Source: Pocillopora verrucosa (lineage: Eukaryota > Cnidaria > Anthozoa > Scleractinia > Pocilloporidae). Taken from it: a stretch of DNA of 64,000 nt. Within the stretch, counting starts at the first letter, position 1; the number at the start of each line of letters is the position of its first letter. The notes under the pieces are model-generated. The model made no database searches. It was not told the origin of the DNA and saw only the letters and a list, made by a program, of their open reading frames with translations. Shown one piece after another: positions 1-11,954 of the stretch. The position numbers and the translations under genes are program-made. The stretch spans positions 14,445,678 through 14,509,677 of the forward strand of contig NC_089322.1 of NCBI RefSeq assembly GCF_036669915.1, given 5' to 3'.

Positions 1-172
1 CCCCGTCTTAGTAGACCAGCTGGTGATCTCACTGTACGAAGAGGCTTCGAGTAGCTTTAGTTTTACAAGGTATATTTATCAAACTTTTCACCATAATCCC
101 TTTAGGAAACCTTCGTCAACTCAGGCATATGAAATGTGCAGAGAGTTGACCAGGAATAGGTCATTTAATTAC

Positions 173-781
173 CTCTTTCCGCCGCGATTTTATCGCGCGA
201 GTCGTCAAGAAGCCAAGAATTGCAACAGAAATGATGAATAATGCCATGAACGATGCCACAAAATATTTTCCTTGCTCGTAAATTACCGCTCTGTATTCAG
301 TGACATGAGCGTTTCCAAGATCTATGTTTAGAAGGGGAATGGAGACGACAATCACGAACCCGATGCCAATCAACCAGATCAGAAAAACGCACAGTAAGGC
401 TTTTCTGTTGCTTTTCCAGACTTTGTATTTCAGGTCATAGGAAATGGCAAGGAAAATATTTACGATCATCGCCAACAGCGAGGTAAGGTTGATGGCGATG
501 TAAACTCGGTCAAAGAAACTTTTCATGATTGCCAATGTCTTCCCTCGAAACCAACTGGCCTCTAAAACGGTGTACATCATGTAAAGAGGCACACAGATGA
601 TGGCATTGACCAAGTCAGCCAGAGCGTGGTTGGAAAGGAGAATGTTTGGAACTGTTCGTAACGATTTGAATCTGGCAACGACTGCAATAACAAATCCATT
701 ACAGCAGGCAGACACCAAAGTTAACATGGTGGTCAACCCGCTCATTATCAGCTTGGTAAAGAACGGTTTTTCCGAGTACAT
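173..781 (-). CDS. Class A-like GPCR, exon 1 only (gene runs off the left edge)
   Basis: This exon encodes the first 203 residues, covering TM1 to TM5, of the leftmost receptor of the array. It starts at a real ATG (MYSEK) and ends at a GAG|gtaatt donor. The matching exon 2, about 530 bp further left in the other copies, would lie outside the window. It differs from its paralogues in the second intracellular loop (SYDLKYKVWKS rather than SYDMKYSIWKS) and in TM5, where VASFMALF replaces VAPFMAFF and so loses the TM5 proline found in copies A and B. The reading frame is open throughout. Whether the full gene is functional cannot be judged here. Confidence 0.85.
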
Positions 782-3727
782 TTCGTTATTTTTCCTTGAG
801 CACTTTTTATGGCTAACATTTGGTCATTCGCGCAAAGCAAATGAAAGTAAGCCTTTTTCAGGCCTATCAAACACAAAAACGGATCTCTTTCGCAAAACGT
901 CCAGACCTTTTATTCTTGTATTTTTAAAAGAGCCCTGATTTAAACTCACAGCCCTTAAGAAACCTTTTTCCGCCCTATAATATGACAAGGAATTAGTAAT
1001 CAAACACAGTTCTCTTATGCAAAACGCCTGGACCTTCCATTTTTGGATGTTTAAAAGAGTCCTGATTAAAACTCCTTAAATCCTTAAAAAAAAAAGGTAG
1101 AAATTTGATTGATTAGCTTTGAATGTGACATTTTGAAACTTTTATCCATAATCATACGCTAGATAGAGCATTCAGTTTTCTAGTTAACAGGCACAAACTA
1201 CTGTCTAACGCAGGTGCCTTTCTTCATGATATACCTTTGAATCAATAAGGTGCTATCTGGTATTCATTATCGAACTATTGACCACCCACGCTCAAATCCG
1301 CCTTCAAAAATGATTATATTTTTTCAGTTTTCGACTTAACGTTTTGCTAGGTTCGTGCATACATAATTACTTTCAAATTAATCTTTGGCTCTGTTATTAT
1401 TTGATTTTTGCGAAGAAAATGGTTTTGGTTATCAAGTTTATTGCCTTTTTGCACGAGTTGGTGATGTTTCTTCTTTAATTTGTTTCTTTCATACATATTG
1501 AGATTTTCACTTTTTTTTTGTTGTTTCGTTTTATTTTTATTTTCAAATAAGCTTACAAGTCATTCAAATAAAAGTGAACACTCTGCTTTCACTTGCAAAA
1601 ACGTAGCTCTAAATGCGTAAAAATGAGCTTAAGTAGCTCTACAAAATTCCAAACAAGCTTTATTCATGATAAAGTCGATCACTCTAATAATATTTTTTAA
1701 AAAGCCAGTTAGTGGTAAAGTTTTTCTATGAAGTGTTGGGCTGCCGTCATCATCCGACGATTCAAGAATTCGTTTGATTCGTTTGTAGCTTCGTTCCGTA
1801 GAAATTAAACCATCTGCATAAGTGCCTGGTGACTTGTTCACAGTGTTTATAGTAATATTGAATTGTCCACCATAGAACATGGCTCCACTGAAAGGACCAG
1901 CTGCAGGAAACATCGAGGTTTTTTTAAAACGAAGCCTCTGCTTCGGCCTTCAAAGTGGTGGTTGCAGCAGAGCGTGAAGTATTGTTATTTGCGTCGCTTG
2001 CGGCATTGCATATTGAAGGCTTTGAGCTCAGTATCCTCCTCCTGAAGAAACTCATTTAAGGGGCTTTTCTAACGTAAGAAATCGTAAACTTGAGGTTTCG
2101 GCCATCTCAAAAAGCTAATTTTAATAAATAAGTGTGACTACAGAACTTCAAATCCCTTTCAAAATGTTTACACAACCAACGATGAAGCTAAGTTCCAAGT
2201 AAACTGACGGGGCAGGAAGAGGAGAAGGCGCGCAAACCCAGTACTTCTGACAGGTTCTTCGTGATTGGACGAAACGTTTCCTCCACTCGTGAAATTGTCG
2301 TTCCTCTGATTTAATTGGCTGTAAACAGCTGTGAACTGGGTTTTAAGACAACAGATTTCGTAGTGAAAGTCTCAGTATGTATAAAATAAAAAACAATTAG
2401 CACCTACTTGCATTCTGGACATGTAAGGGCAGATGTTCTTACGCAGTTTAATTATTTTGCTTGCATTGAAATGTGATGGTTGAGCTCCATCTTTTGTCGA
2501 GTTCTTTGGCACAGTTCCTTTTCATTAAGGAGAATTTTCCAGGGGAACTAAACAAACGGCAGAGGAAAAAAGAAATCCACGGACTGAGATCGCAGTCTAA
2601 CGAAAAAGGCTAAAACTAAACACGATTCGCTGTGTTTCGCTCTGCTCGGTTCATAAGGGGATCATTTTCTCGTTTTTGTTTTTGCTTTTTTTTTTTTCGC
2701 CAAGAGCACACAAAAATATTTCTGAGACAAAGCTAACAGTGAGCAAGGCAGTTATTTAGAAATGGTTTTAGTCTTGTGGCGCATCGAGTTTGCCCTTTTT
2801 TAGGTCGAAAGTCGAGGATACCGGGTCGAGGGCCGAGGGGTGGTAGTTTTTATTCATTTATTTATTCAATTTTTTTTTTTTACTTTTGGGCAGAACAGCA
2901 ATGGCAGGTAGTATGGCTTGGCAAAATTTCCGAAAAAACGTATTTAAAAAAAGGAATAATAGCTGAAATTCAGCGATCGCTCTTGACAGAGATTAGATAT
3001 TCCAGATCTTCTTACTTTACCAATCTTAATAGCAATTTATCTGCTGTTCAAAAATATGATATTTTAGTTACTAAACCCCTTCAGGCAGCTGGTATGTCGG
3101 ATGATAAAGTCCGCGGCTGAGATATTGTCCGATAAATGAATATTTGACCAAGAAGCAAAGCTTCGAGGGCAAATGTGAAATTTTGAGGACGATCTCTCAG
3201 CTGAACAATTGCGAAGCTTCTGTAAATAACACCTGTAGTAGTTCTGAAGCCGGTGGCGAGGCGCATGTAAACTTTGCGGCTTCAAGCCACACGCACCTAG
3301 TTCAACCCACCAAACTGCCAGTCTACTAATTGCATAATTTGGTCATGTGAAAAAAAACTAGCGTGTTTTTATGAGCGATAATTTGACCGGATTTACTGAA
3401 AATTTCCCTTTCAGACTCTGTATGAAGACTGAAAAACTTCAGGCAAAAGTGTCAAATTTTACCTTACGAACAGTTTCAGATTGTGAACCATTGTAAATTG
3501 TGAACTTTGATGGTTTGTCATTTTGGACAGCTCTCATCTTGCTCTGCCAATCAGATTCTGTAAACCATTCTAACACGGATTCTGATTGGCTCATTGTAGC
3601 GTGGTTTGTGAAAGTATAGAGAATGCTGACGACACTGTTGTTCGCTTTGGAAATTAAGTTTGTTTTGAAAATTGAAAGGAGTGCGTGGGGAATATAAGGA
3701 ATTCCTTTTTATGAAACAAATAGAGAA

Positions 3728-3868
3728 GCCTTGTTCTGTTGTAAAGCACGCAGGAAGCGGCTAGAACACTCATGAAGTGGGACACGTAGTCGAGTGTTTC
3801 TCCCAATCTTTTTTCGTATTCTAGAAGCTTCCTGCGTGCTTTAGAACAGAACAGAGTGTAGTCAAGGC
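3728..3868. repeat. Hairpin repeat (unit 1)
   Basis: Two imperfect inverted arms of about 40 bp: gccttgttctgttgtaaagc...ggctagaa on the left and ttctagaagcttcctgcgtg...aaggc on the right, around a loop of about 55 bp. The whole forms a MITE-like foldback element. Confidence 0.7.
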
Positions 3869-4525
3869 TTTTCTATTCGCTAATGGAGGAAAATAAAAGC
3901 CATTAAGTTGTGACGCTTGTGTGATTGTTCAGACTGTTTTGTTGTCATTTTTTCAGTTTTTTATTTAATCAATGCCTCCAAAGTGATACTAATAGTAATA
4001 GAGTTTATATTATTTATATCATAGCTAAGTGGCTCGGGCTAAAACGATTCGGGCCCAAAATTTATTTATGCAAGTGAACATAAGCTCTATTGCTTTATTA
4101 ACATTTTAAAAAAATTAACAGTTAAACGCTAAAGCGTCTTTCCCTTGATGGGCATCTGGTCAGAACGCTCAAACCATTAGTGGTAACGAAAGAAAACAAC
4201 AGTTTCTAGGTCAGCAATTAATACTGTAACAAGATTAGCCATGATTAGCGACATGATTTCGTCCCGGCGCCGCTCGGATTTCTTCAAGTGGCCAAGCCTG
4301 GGGAAAGGAAGCTGGCTTTGCTAATGACCATAGCAGGATTTATATACCAAAGGGGTTATATTTCACAAGTATCGTACAGAACAGAGCCTTGCTTTCTCAT
4401 AAATTCCAGAGTACCACATCATCGACAAACCAAAATATTATTATATTGAAGTATTACTATTGACTGTAAATATATGAAAATCATATGTGAACTGCGGGCA
4501 AAGAAATGAATATGGAAGCGATCAT

Positions 4526-4631
4526 CGCAGTAATGAAAATAAGGCCTGAAAAAAATCCAGGCCTGTATAGGATTTTAACTGATGACCTCTGCAATACCGG
4601 TGCAGTGCACTACCAACTGAGCTAACAAGCC
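4526..4631 (-). mobile_element. tRNA-derived SINE (unit 1)
   Basis: Read on the minus strand it starts GGCTTGTTAGCTCAGTTGGT, a tRNA-type A box, continues through an anticodon-stem-like CTGCACCGGTATTGCAG and a degraded B box, and ends with a CAGGCCTG...TTTTTTCAGGCCTTATTTTCATT tail. It is a retroposon and not a functional tRNA because the T arm is broken. Just to the right, the plus strand shows a second B-box-like GGTTCAAAATCC, suggesting a head-to-head remnant. Confidence 0.7.
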
Positions 4632-5138
4632 AAATGGGAGGTTATGGGTTCAAAATCCGTACAGAATCCCCCACCTCCACCCTCAGACAATACGCTGGGT
4701 GTTTGAACTTTTCAAGATTGGTTGGCTCAAATTCTGCCCCTCAGGGCCAAAATGCCAGTGGGTTGTATGGGGGAGGATGTTGGAGCTTCGAATTAATCAT
4801 TCTTTTTTCCTTCATTTGACATATTTAAGCAACTTAACTGAACTGGAGGTTAACTTGAAAACTAATCACTTATTTAGCCTCCAGGCTCTTCATTAGAGCA
4901 ATTTATCAGTGTGTTAAAATTATTTTTATTTATTGTTAATCTGTTATGTACAAGAGTGAATTAAGCATAAATATGTACTTTATTTTGAAATGCATAGAAA
5001 CAGCGTAACAGCATGGAGAATATACAAACTGATTTTAGGGTGTAAAAGCTATAGCCTTACTTTCTCAAAGTTTAACCTATTGCAGGAGATGGGCTCCTGC
5101 CTATTGATAAAATTGTTATCAGTTTAGTTTGGTTGCCT

Positions 5139-5300
5139 AACTCTTTAATCCTAAGCATGACCAAGACATGATTTCTCCTTACAATACAGTACCACGTTAT
5201 GCAGACAACTGATGCAAATGAGGAAAAACATCAACTAGGGGATTATCAGTTGATCCAATATCAATTTCTCGCACCTATCATCGTTAGAATTAATGATATT
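5139..5300. mobile_element. Old MITE relic (unit 1)
   Basis: Contains tgaccaagacatgatttctcc and ggggattatcagttgatcc, matching the better preserved element at 46,001-46,210. The right end has decayed beyond recognition. Confidence 0.5.
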
Positions 5301-5758
5301 GTAAAGCACCTTTCCTCATTCGTTGAGAAACACTGAGAATTGTGTTCATGAGTATCTCAGTATTGAAATTACCTCTTGCAGGGTGGAGATACTCCTCAAC
5401 CGATCAACATGACTTGTGATCCTCTGAGAGGTAATAAAGTCGAAACTGCCCTAAGCACTAAGCAGTCACCCGTGGAGAATGGCGGGATGCCCGCTTAGGA
5501 CAAAATTGACTACGTCAGGTTCTGTAGACACCTTTAAGTCGATAATATCACGTGTATGAACTTTTCTTTCAAGAGAGGACTCACCACAAGAGATATCTCA
5601 CTTTTATCCATTAGGATCTTCTGCACTTTGTTTTTCCCTTGTCCAAGTACATGTCTTCTTTTTTCCTTTTAATCTCTAGCTCTTCTTCCTAGTATGAGTT
5701 AGGAGTTGAGGGCACTTCTGGGCGTGGCATTCTACAGCCCTCGTGTTCCGTGTTGTTT

Positions 5759-7411
5759 TTAAGCCCAGGCCTCGATCGGTATCGTGTTTATGGAAAGGAT
5801 GATCTCTTCGTTTTCCTGATCATTTGAAATATTTCGCCTTGTTAGGCCCCCACGCAGATCTAGTTCGCTTTCGCATGCATGCTCCACTCTGTTGTCCTTT
5901 GTTCCTACTATGCTGTTATTATTACTCATGGTTCTTGCTTTGATCATGATAACAGCGTTCTCTCTTAAGTCACGAGATCCAAGGGGATCTTTCAGAAACT
6001 GCCTGAGAGCGGATTGTAATCGACTATTTCGTACATAGTAAATAATCGGGTTCAATGCACTACTGAGGTAGTGAATGTAGACTGCAAAGAATGCAAGCCA
6101 GGATTGGGCCAATGAACCATTTTCCAAATCCACCATTGCGAATAATATTGCCGGAACATGGGTAAAGAAGTTGGTAGCGATTATTATGGCGATGGTTTTG
6201 CAAGCTCGAATGTCGCGTTTCAAACGAACTTCGGCTTGTAGAGGGCTTAAGTTCATCTCAGCCCGCTGAAAAATAAAAATAATAACATTACGACCTTTTT
6301 CACGCGTATTCCCGACACCCCCCCCCCCCCCCTTGCCTTTACTCATATCGTCTATTATTTCGAGGTGGAGAGTTTGGATGGGAGGGGAGGTAGTTAAGAA
6401 AACAGAACAAAACCCTGTAATGCGCGCAGGTGGAGGGGTAGAGGGAAGGGGGGGGGGGTGGGAAATCTAAACTTTGATTTAGAATAACATAGAAGTTTTA
6501 ATCCAAAACAGAGCATAAATAAGCTTCGAAATATTTCAAGATTTCATGACATGAATACTTCATATTGAGTAGTAACTTTCGATCCTGTCATCGCATACAT
6601 TTTGGAGTCAGCCAAGAGGTAAAACAAGCCCCACCAGTCCGCCGTAAGGGCAGACTTTCGGACCCCCCTTTCCCCGTCTTAGGAAACCAGCTGGTGATCT
6701 CACTATACGAAGAGGCTTCGAGTACCTTTAGTTTTATAAGGTATATTTATTAAAGTTTTCACCATAATGCAGAGAGTTGACCAGGAATAGGTCATTTAAT
6801 ACCTCTTCTCGTCGCGATTTTATGGCGCGAGTTGTCAAGAAGCCAAGAATTGCAACAGAAATGATGAAGAATGCCATGAACGGTGCCACAAAATATTTTC
6901 CTTGCTCGTAAATTACCGCTCTGTACTCAGTGACATGAGCGTTTCCAAGATCTATGTTGAGAAGGGGGATGGAGGCGACAATCACGAACACGATGCCAAT
7001 CAACCAGATCAGAAAAACGCACAGTAAGGCTTTTCTGTTGCTTTTCCAGATGCTGTACTTCATGTCATAGGAAATGGCAAGGAAAATGTTTACGATCATC
7101 GCCAACAGCGAGGTGAGGTTGATGGCGATGTAAACTCGGTCAAAGAAACTTGTCATGATTGCCAAAGTCTTCCCTCGAAACCAACTGGCCTCTAAAACGG
7201 TGTACATCATGTAAAGAGGCACACAGATGATGACATTGACCAAGTCAGCCAGAGCGTGGTTGGAAAGGAGAATGTTTGGAACTGTTCGTAACGATTTGAA
7301 TCTGGCAACGACTGCAATAACAAAGCCATTACAACAGGCAGACACCAGAGTTAACATGGTGGTCAACCCGCTCATTATCAGCTTGGTGAAGAGCGGTTTT
7401 TCCGAGTACAT
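5759..7411 (-). CDS. Class A-like G protein-coupled receptor A (2 exons)
   Basis: Predicted seven-helix plasma-membrane receptor of 371 residues; ligand unknown. Exon 1 is 7411-6803 and exon 2 is 6265-5759, joined by a 537-bp phase-0 intron with a GAG|gtatta donor and a tttttcag|CGG acceptor. Exon 1 holds TM1 (N28 in CCNGF), TM2 (LAD, D56), TM3, TM4 (W136) and TM5. Exon 2 holds TM6 (about 225-247), TM7 with NPIIY (275-279), and a basic tail. The class A fold is therefore well supported. Three class hallmarks are altered: the DRY arginine is Met (D116-M-K), CWxP reads THVP (238-241), and no cysteine pair is available for the TM3-ECL2 disulfide. The start is MYSEK, conserved in all four copies. 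The intron contains a poly-C/poly-G region. I would class it as an orphan, lineage-expanded receptor. Confidence 0.9.
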
Positions 7412-10064
7412 TTCGTTAATTTTCCTGGACGATTTTTTAGAAGGACTTTTTATGGCTCACATTTGGTTATTCGCGCAAAGCAAATGAGAGTGAACCTTTT
7501 TCCGGCCTATTAGATGACAAGGGATCTGTGATCAAACACGAAAACGGTTCTCTTACGCAATACGTCTAGACCTTTCATTTTTTGGATGTTTAAAAGAGTC
7601 CTGATTTAAACTCACAGCCCTAGAAAAAAGTAGGATTTTGGTCGGTTAGCTTTGAATGTGACATTTTGAAATTTTTATCGATAACCATATCCTAGATAGA
7701 GCATTTAGATTTCTAGTTAAGAAGCACAAACTACTGTCTGACGCAGGTGCCTTTTTTCATGATAAACCTTTGAATGAATAAGGTACTATCTGATATTCAT
7801 TATCGAGCTATTGACCACCCACGCTCAAATCCGCCTTTCGACCTAACATTTTGCTAGGTTCGTGCATACATAATTACTTTCAAATTAATATTTGGCTCGG
7901 TGATCATTTAATTTTTGCGAAGAAAAAATGTTGTGATTATCAAATAAATATAGATTACTTCATGGGAGGGCAAGTGTACGGCCTTTTTTGTACGAGTTGG
8001 TGATGTTGCTTCTGCAATTTTTTTCTTTCATACATATTGAGTTTTCACTTTTTTCTGTTGTTGTTTCGTTTTATTTTATTTTCAAATAAGCTTACAAGTC
8101 ATTGAAATAAAAGTGAACACTCTGCTTTCACTTGCAAAAACATAGCTCTAACTGCGTACAAATGAGTTTAAGAAGCTCTACAAAATTTCAAACAAGCTTT
8201 ATTCATGATAAAGTCGATCACTCTAATAATATTTTTAAAAAAGCCAGTTAAAGTTTTCCTTTGAAGTGGTGGGCTGTCGTTTTCATCCGACGATTCAAGA
8301 ATTCGTTTGATTCGTTTGTAGCTTCGTTCCATAGAAATTAAACCATCTGTTTAAGTGCCTGGTGACTTGTTCACAGTGTTTATAGTAATGTTGAATTATC
8401 CACCATGGAACATGGCTCCACTGAAGGGAACAGCTGCAGGAAGCATCGAGGTTTTTATAAACGAAGCCTCCGCTTCGGCCTTCAAAGTGTTGGTTGCAGC
8501 AGAGCGTGAAGTATTGTTATTTGCGTCGCTCGCGGCATTGCATATTGAAGACTTTGAGCTCAGTATCCTCCTCCTGAAGAAACTCATTTAAGGGGCTTTT
8601 CTAACGCAAGAAATCGTAAACTTGAGGTTTCTGCCATCTCAAAAAGCTAATTTTAATAAATAAATGTGACTACAGAACTCCCAATCCCTTTCAAAATGTT
8701 TACACAACCAACGATGAAGCTAAGTTCCAAGTAAACTGACGGGGCAGGAAGAGGAGAAGGCGCACAAACCCAGTACTTCTGACAGGTTCTTCGTGATTGG
8801 ACGAAACGTTTACTCCACTCGTGAAATTGTCGTTCCTCTGATTTAATTGGCTGTAAACAGCTGTGAACTGGGTTTTAAGACAACTGATTTGGTCGTGAAA
8901 GTCTCAGTATGTATAAAATAAAAAACAATTAGCACCTACTTGTATTCTGGACATGTAAGGGCAGATGTTCTTACTCAGTTTAATTATTTTGCTTTCATTG
9001 AAATTTGATGGTTGAGCTCCATCTTTTGTCGAGTTCTTTGGCACAGTTCCTTTTCATTAAGGAGCATTTTCCAGGGGAACTAAACAAACGGCAAAGGAAA
9101 AAAGAAATCCACGGACTGAGATCTCAGTCTAACGAAAAAGGCTAAAACTAAACGCGATTCGCTGTGTTTCGCTCTGCTCGGATCATAAGGGGATCGTTTT
9201 GGTGTTTTTTTTTTTTTTTCGCTAAGAGCACACAAAAATATTTCTGAGACAAAGCTAGCAGTGAGCAAGGCAGTTATTTAGAAATAGTTTTAGTCTTGTG
9301 GCGCATCGAGTTTGCCCCTTTTTTGGTCGAAAGTTGAGGATACCGGGTCGAGGGCCGAGGCGTGGTAGTTTTTATTCATTTATTTATTCAATTTTTTTTT
9401 ATTTTTGGGCAGAAGAGCAATGGCGGATAGTATGGCTTGGCAAAATTTCCGAAAAAACGTATTTAAAAGAAGGAATCATAGCTGAAATTCAGCGATCGCT
9501 CTTGACAGAGATTAGATATTCCAGATCTTCTTACTTTACCAATCTTAATAGCAATTTATCTGCTGTTCAAAAATATGATATTTTAGTTACTAAACCCCTT
9601 CAGGCAGCTTGTATGTCGGATGATAAAGTCCGCGGCTGAGATATTGTCCGATAAATGAATATTTGACCAAGAAGCAAAGCTTCGAGGGCAAATGTGAAAT
9701 TTTGAGGACGATCTCTCAGCTGAACAATTACGAAGCTTCTGTATATAACACCAGTAGTAGTTCTGAAGACGGTGGCGAGGCGCATGTAAACTTTGCGGCT
9801 TCAAGCCACACGCACCTAGTTTAACCCACCAAACTGCCAGTCTACTAATTGCATAATTTTAATACATTAAAATTTCAACAGCATATGATTTATCGAACTC
9901 TCCTTTCACATCTTTTGAAACTCAAATGGCAAGATTTTATCATTTCTCGCCAGCTTCGCTTGATGATGTTTCTTCATTTATAGTAAAGTTCAGATATAAT
10001 GCGTGCTGTCATTGATTGAAAGAAATTAATATTTGGCCAAGAAGCAAATTAGTACTATGTCCGT

Positions 10065-10172
10065 CTATTTCCCAGACTTCTCTCTTGCTTTTTTTGCTAA
10101 TTGAAAGTGAAATTTCGGAACAAGCGAGCCGGGGAGTAGCAAAAGAAGAACCAAACAAAGGTTTGTAAACAT
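10065..10172 (-). CDS. Short ORF with secretory-leader-like N terminus (unit 2)
   Basis: A 35-residue ORF from an ATG, opening MFTNLCLVLLLLLPGSLVP, a short hydrophobic core followed by a helix breaker, as in signal peptides. After a shared KFHFQL it diverges from the unit 3 and 4 copies because of a small indel and stops early. It lies about 2.8 kb upstream, on the same strand, of receptor A. No splice donor is obvious. It may be a small secreted peptide, a first coding exon, or chance; conservation of the leader in three units is the only support. Confidence 0.3.
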   Translation of the reverse strand: MFTNLCLVLLLLLPGSLVPKFHFQLAKKAREKSGK

Positions 10173-10475
10173 GCGCCGTAATTGACGTTATTATAACGCG
10201 AGCACAGACAAAAAGGCTCAAGAGAAAATGAAACGGACAGACCAAGATTTAAAGGTTTTCACACTCGGTTCGATTATAAGCTTACGGTAATAAACATCAA
10301 ACACAGCTAACACTCTGTGGTATATGTAGCTTCGTGTTCAAAAACAAAACAGAACAAAACAAAACAGGAATGATGAAAAATGTAACCAAACTGGCATAAT
10401 TGTTAAAATTCATACAAATCATGACGGTATCAAAGCAACTGTGATCATGCTGAAATCCATCGCGGCTAGCTCATC

Positions 10476-10640
10476 ATGGCGATCTCCGGTCATAGCAGTG
10501 AAGCAAGCCTCAGAAATTACATCGGCCGCCCTTCGAATGAACAACTGAGAGCTTGCTCTAATATCCTTTCAGATGAGTTGAGCCGAAGGCCACATCAGTC
10601 ACATCAGCCAAGTGTTACGGCGCTGTCATCTCGAGCAATC
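10476..10640 (+). pseudogene. Tyrosine-recombinase C-terminal remnant (unit 2)
   Basis: The plus-strand frame reads MAISGHSSEASLRNYIGRPS, followed by a polar tail rich in Arg, His and Ser. The spacing GH...SLRNY is the pattern of the last catalytic histidine and nucleophilic tyrosine of tyrosine recombinases as found in Crypton- or DIRS-type elements. Only the C-terminal end is present; nothing upstream looks like the rest of an integrase. It is a relic carried along by the array duplication. Confidence 0.45.
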
Positions 10641-11049
10641 TTTCGACTGTTATTCGTACATAAAATACACGCCTTTGTTTTCTACTGGTCATGTGAAAAA
10701 AAACTAGCGTGTTTTTATGAGCGATAATTTGACCGGATTCACTGAAAATTTCCCTTTCAGACTCTGTATGAAGACTGAAAAACTTCAGGCAAAAGTGTCA
10801 AATTTTACCTTACGAACAGTTTCAGATTGTGAACCATTGTAAATTGTGAACTTTGATGGTTTGTCATTTTGGACAGCTCTCATCTTGCTCTGCCAATCAG
10901 ATTCTGATTGGCTCATTGTAGCGTGGTTTGTGAGAGTATAGAGAATGCTGACGACACCGTTGTTCGCTTTGGAAATTGAGTTTGTTTTGAAAATTGAAAG
11001 GGGTGCGTGAGGAATATAAGGAATTCCTTTTTATAAAACAAATAGAGAA

Positions 11050-11190
11050 GCCTTGTTCTGTAGTAAAGCACGCAGGAAGCGGCTAGAACACTCATGAAGT
11101 GGGACACGTAGTCGAGTGTTTCTCCCAATCTTTTTTCGTATTCTAGAAGCTTCCTGCGTGCTTTAGAACAGAACAGAGTGTAGTCAAGGC
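11050..11190. repeat. Hairpin repeat (unit 2)
   Basis: Same foldback element, nearly identical to unit 1, with one substitution in the left arm (tgtagtaaagc). Confidence 0.7.
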
Positions 11191-11846
11191 TTTTCTATTC
11201 GCTAATGGAGGAAAATAAAAGCCATTAAGTTGTGACGCTTGTGTGATTGTTCAGACTGTTTTGTTGTCATTTTTTCAGTTTTTTATTTAATCAATGCCTC
11301 CAAAGTGATACTAATAGTAATAGAGTTTATATTATTTATATCATAGCTAAGTGGCTCGGGCTAAAACGATTCGGGCCCAAAATTTATTTATGCAAGTGAA
11401 CATAAGCTCTATTGCTTTATTAACATTTTAAAAAAATTAACAGTTAAACGCTAAAGCGTCTTTCCCTTGATGGGCATCTGGTCAGAACGCTCAAACCATT
11501 AGTGGTAACGAAAGAAAACAACAGTTTCTAGGTCAGCAATTGGTACTGTAACAAGATTAGCCATGATTAGCGACATGATTTCGTCCCGGCGCCGCTCGGA
11601 TTTCTTCAAGTGGCCAAGCCTGGGGAAAGGAAGCTAGCTTTGCTAATGACCATAGCATGATTTATATACCAAAGGGGTTATATTTCACAAGTATCGTACA
11701 GAACAGAGCCTTGCTTTCTCATAAATTCCAGAGTACCACATCATCGACAAACCAAAATATTATTATATTGAAGTATTACTATTGACTGTAAATATATGAA
11801 AATCATATGTGAACTGCGGGCAAAGAAATGAATATGGAAGCGATCA

Positions 11847-11954
11847 TCGCAGTAATGAAAATAAGGCCTGAAAAAAAATCCAGGCCTGTATAGGATTTTA
11901 AATGATGACCTCTGCAATACCGGTGCAGTGCACTACCAACTGAGCTAACAAGCC
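11847..11954 (-). mobile_element. tRNA-derived SINE (unit 2)
   Basis: Same SINE as in unit 1, with two extra A residues in the tail; it was duplicated with the array and did not insert independently. Confidence 0.7.

Larger units (their letters stand above)
1..6671. repeat. Receptor-array unit 1
   Basis: First unit, measured from the ccccgtcttag motif that recurs at 6672 and 13999. It contains exon 1 of the left receptor, a spacer, and exon 2 of receptor A. The 782-5758 spacer shows no convincing gene but holds the hairpin repeat, SINE and MITE relic listed separately. Compared with units 2 and 3 it lacks roughly 830 bp at about 3340, where tctactaattgcataattt runs straight into ggtcatgtgaaaa. 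The missing part contains the leader-type ORF and the recombinase remnant. Confidence 0.85.

Noticed and set aside
597-938. Plus-strand ORFs opposite receptor exon 1 (also at 7,227, 14,558 and 21,950)
   Set aside because: Antisense shadows of the receptor coding strand; their conservation is explained by the receptor.
2776-3120. Plus-strand ORF of 114 codons in the array spacer (also at 9,298)
   Set aside because: It runs through a poly-T tract and low-complexity sequence, starts from a non-ATG codon, and is broken in units 3 and 4.
3064-3285. Overlapping minus-strand ORFs of about 61-73 codons repeated in every array unit and near 41.5 kb
   Set aside because: Two frames are open at once and conservation follows DNA-level repeat copying. 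No start context, splice site or family match supports a protein.
4580-4631. Possible functional tRNA on the minus strand
   Set aside because: The A box and anticodon-like stem are present, but the T arm and acceptor pairing are not; it fits a SINE head.
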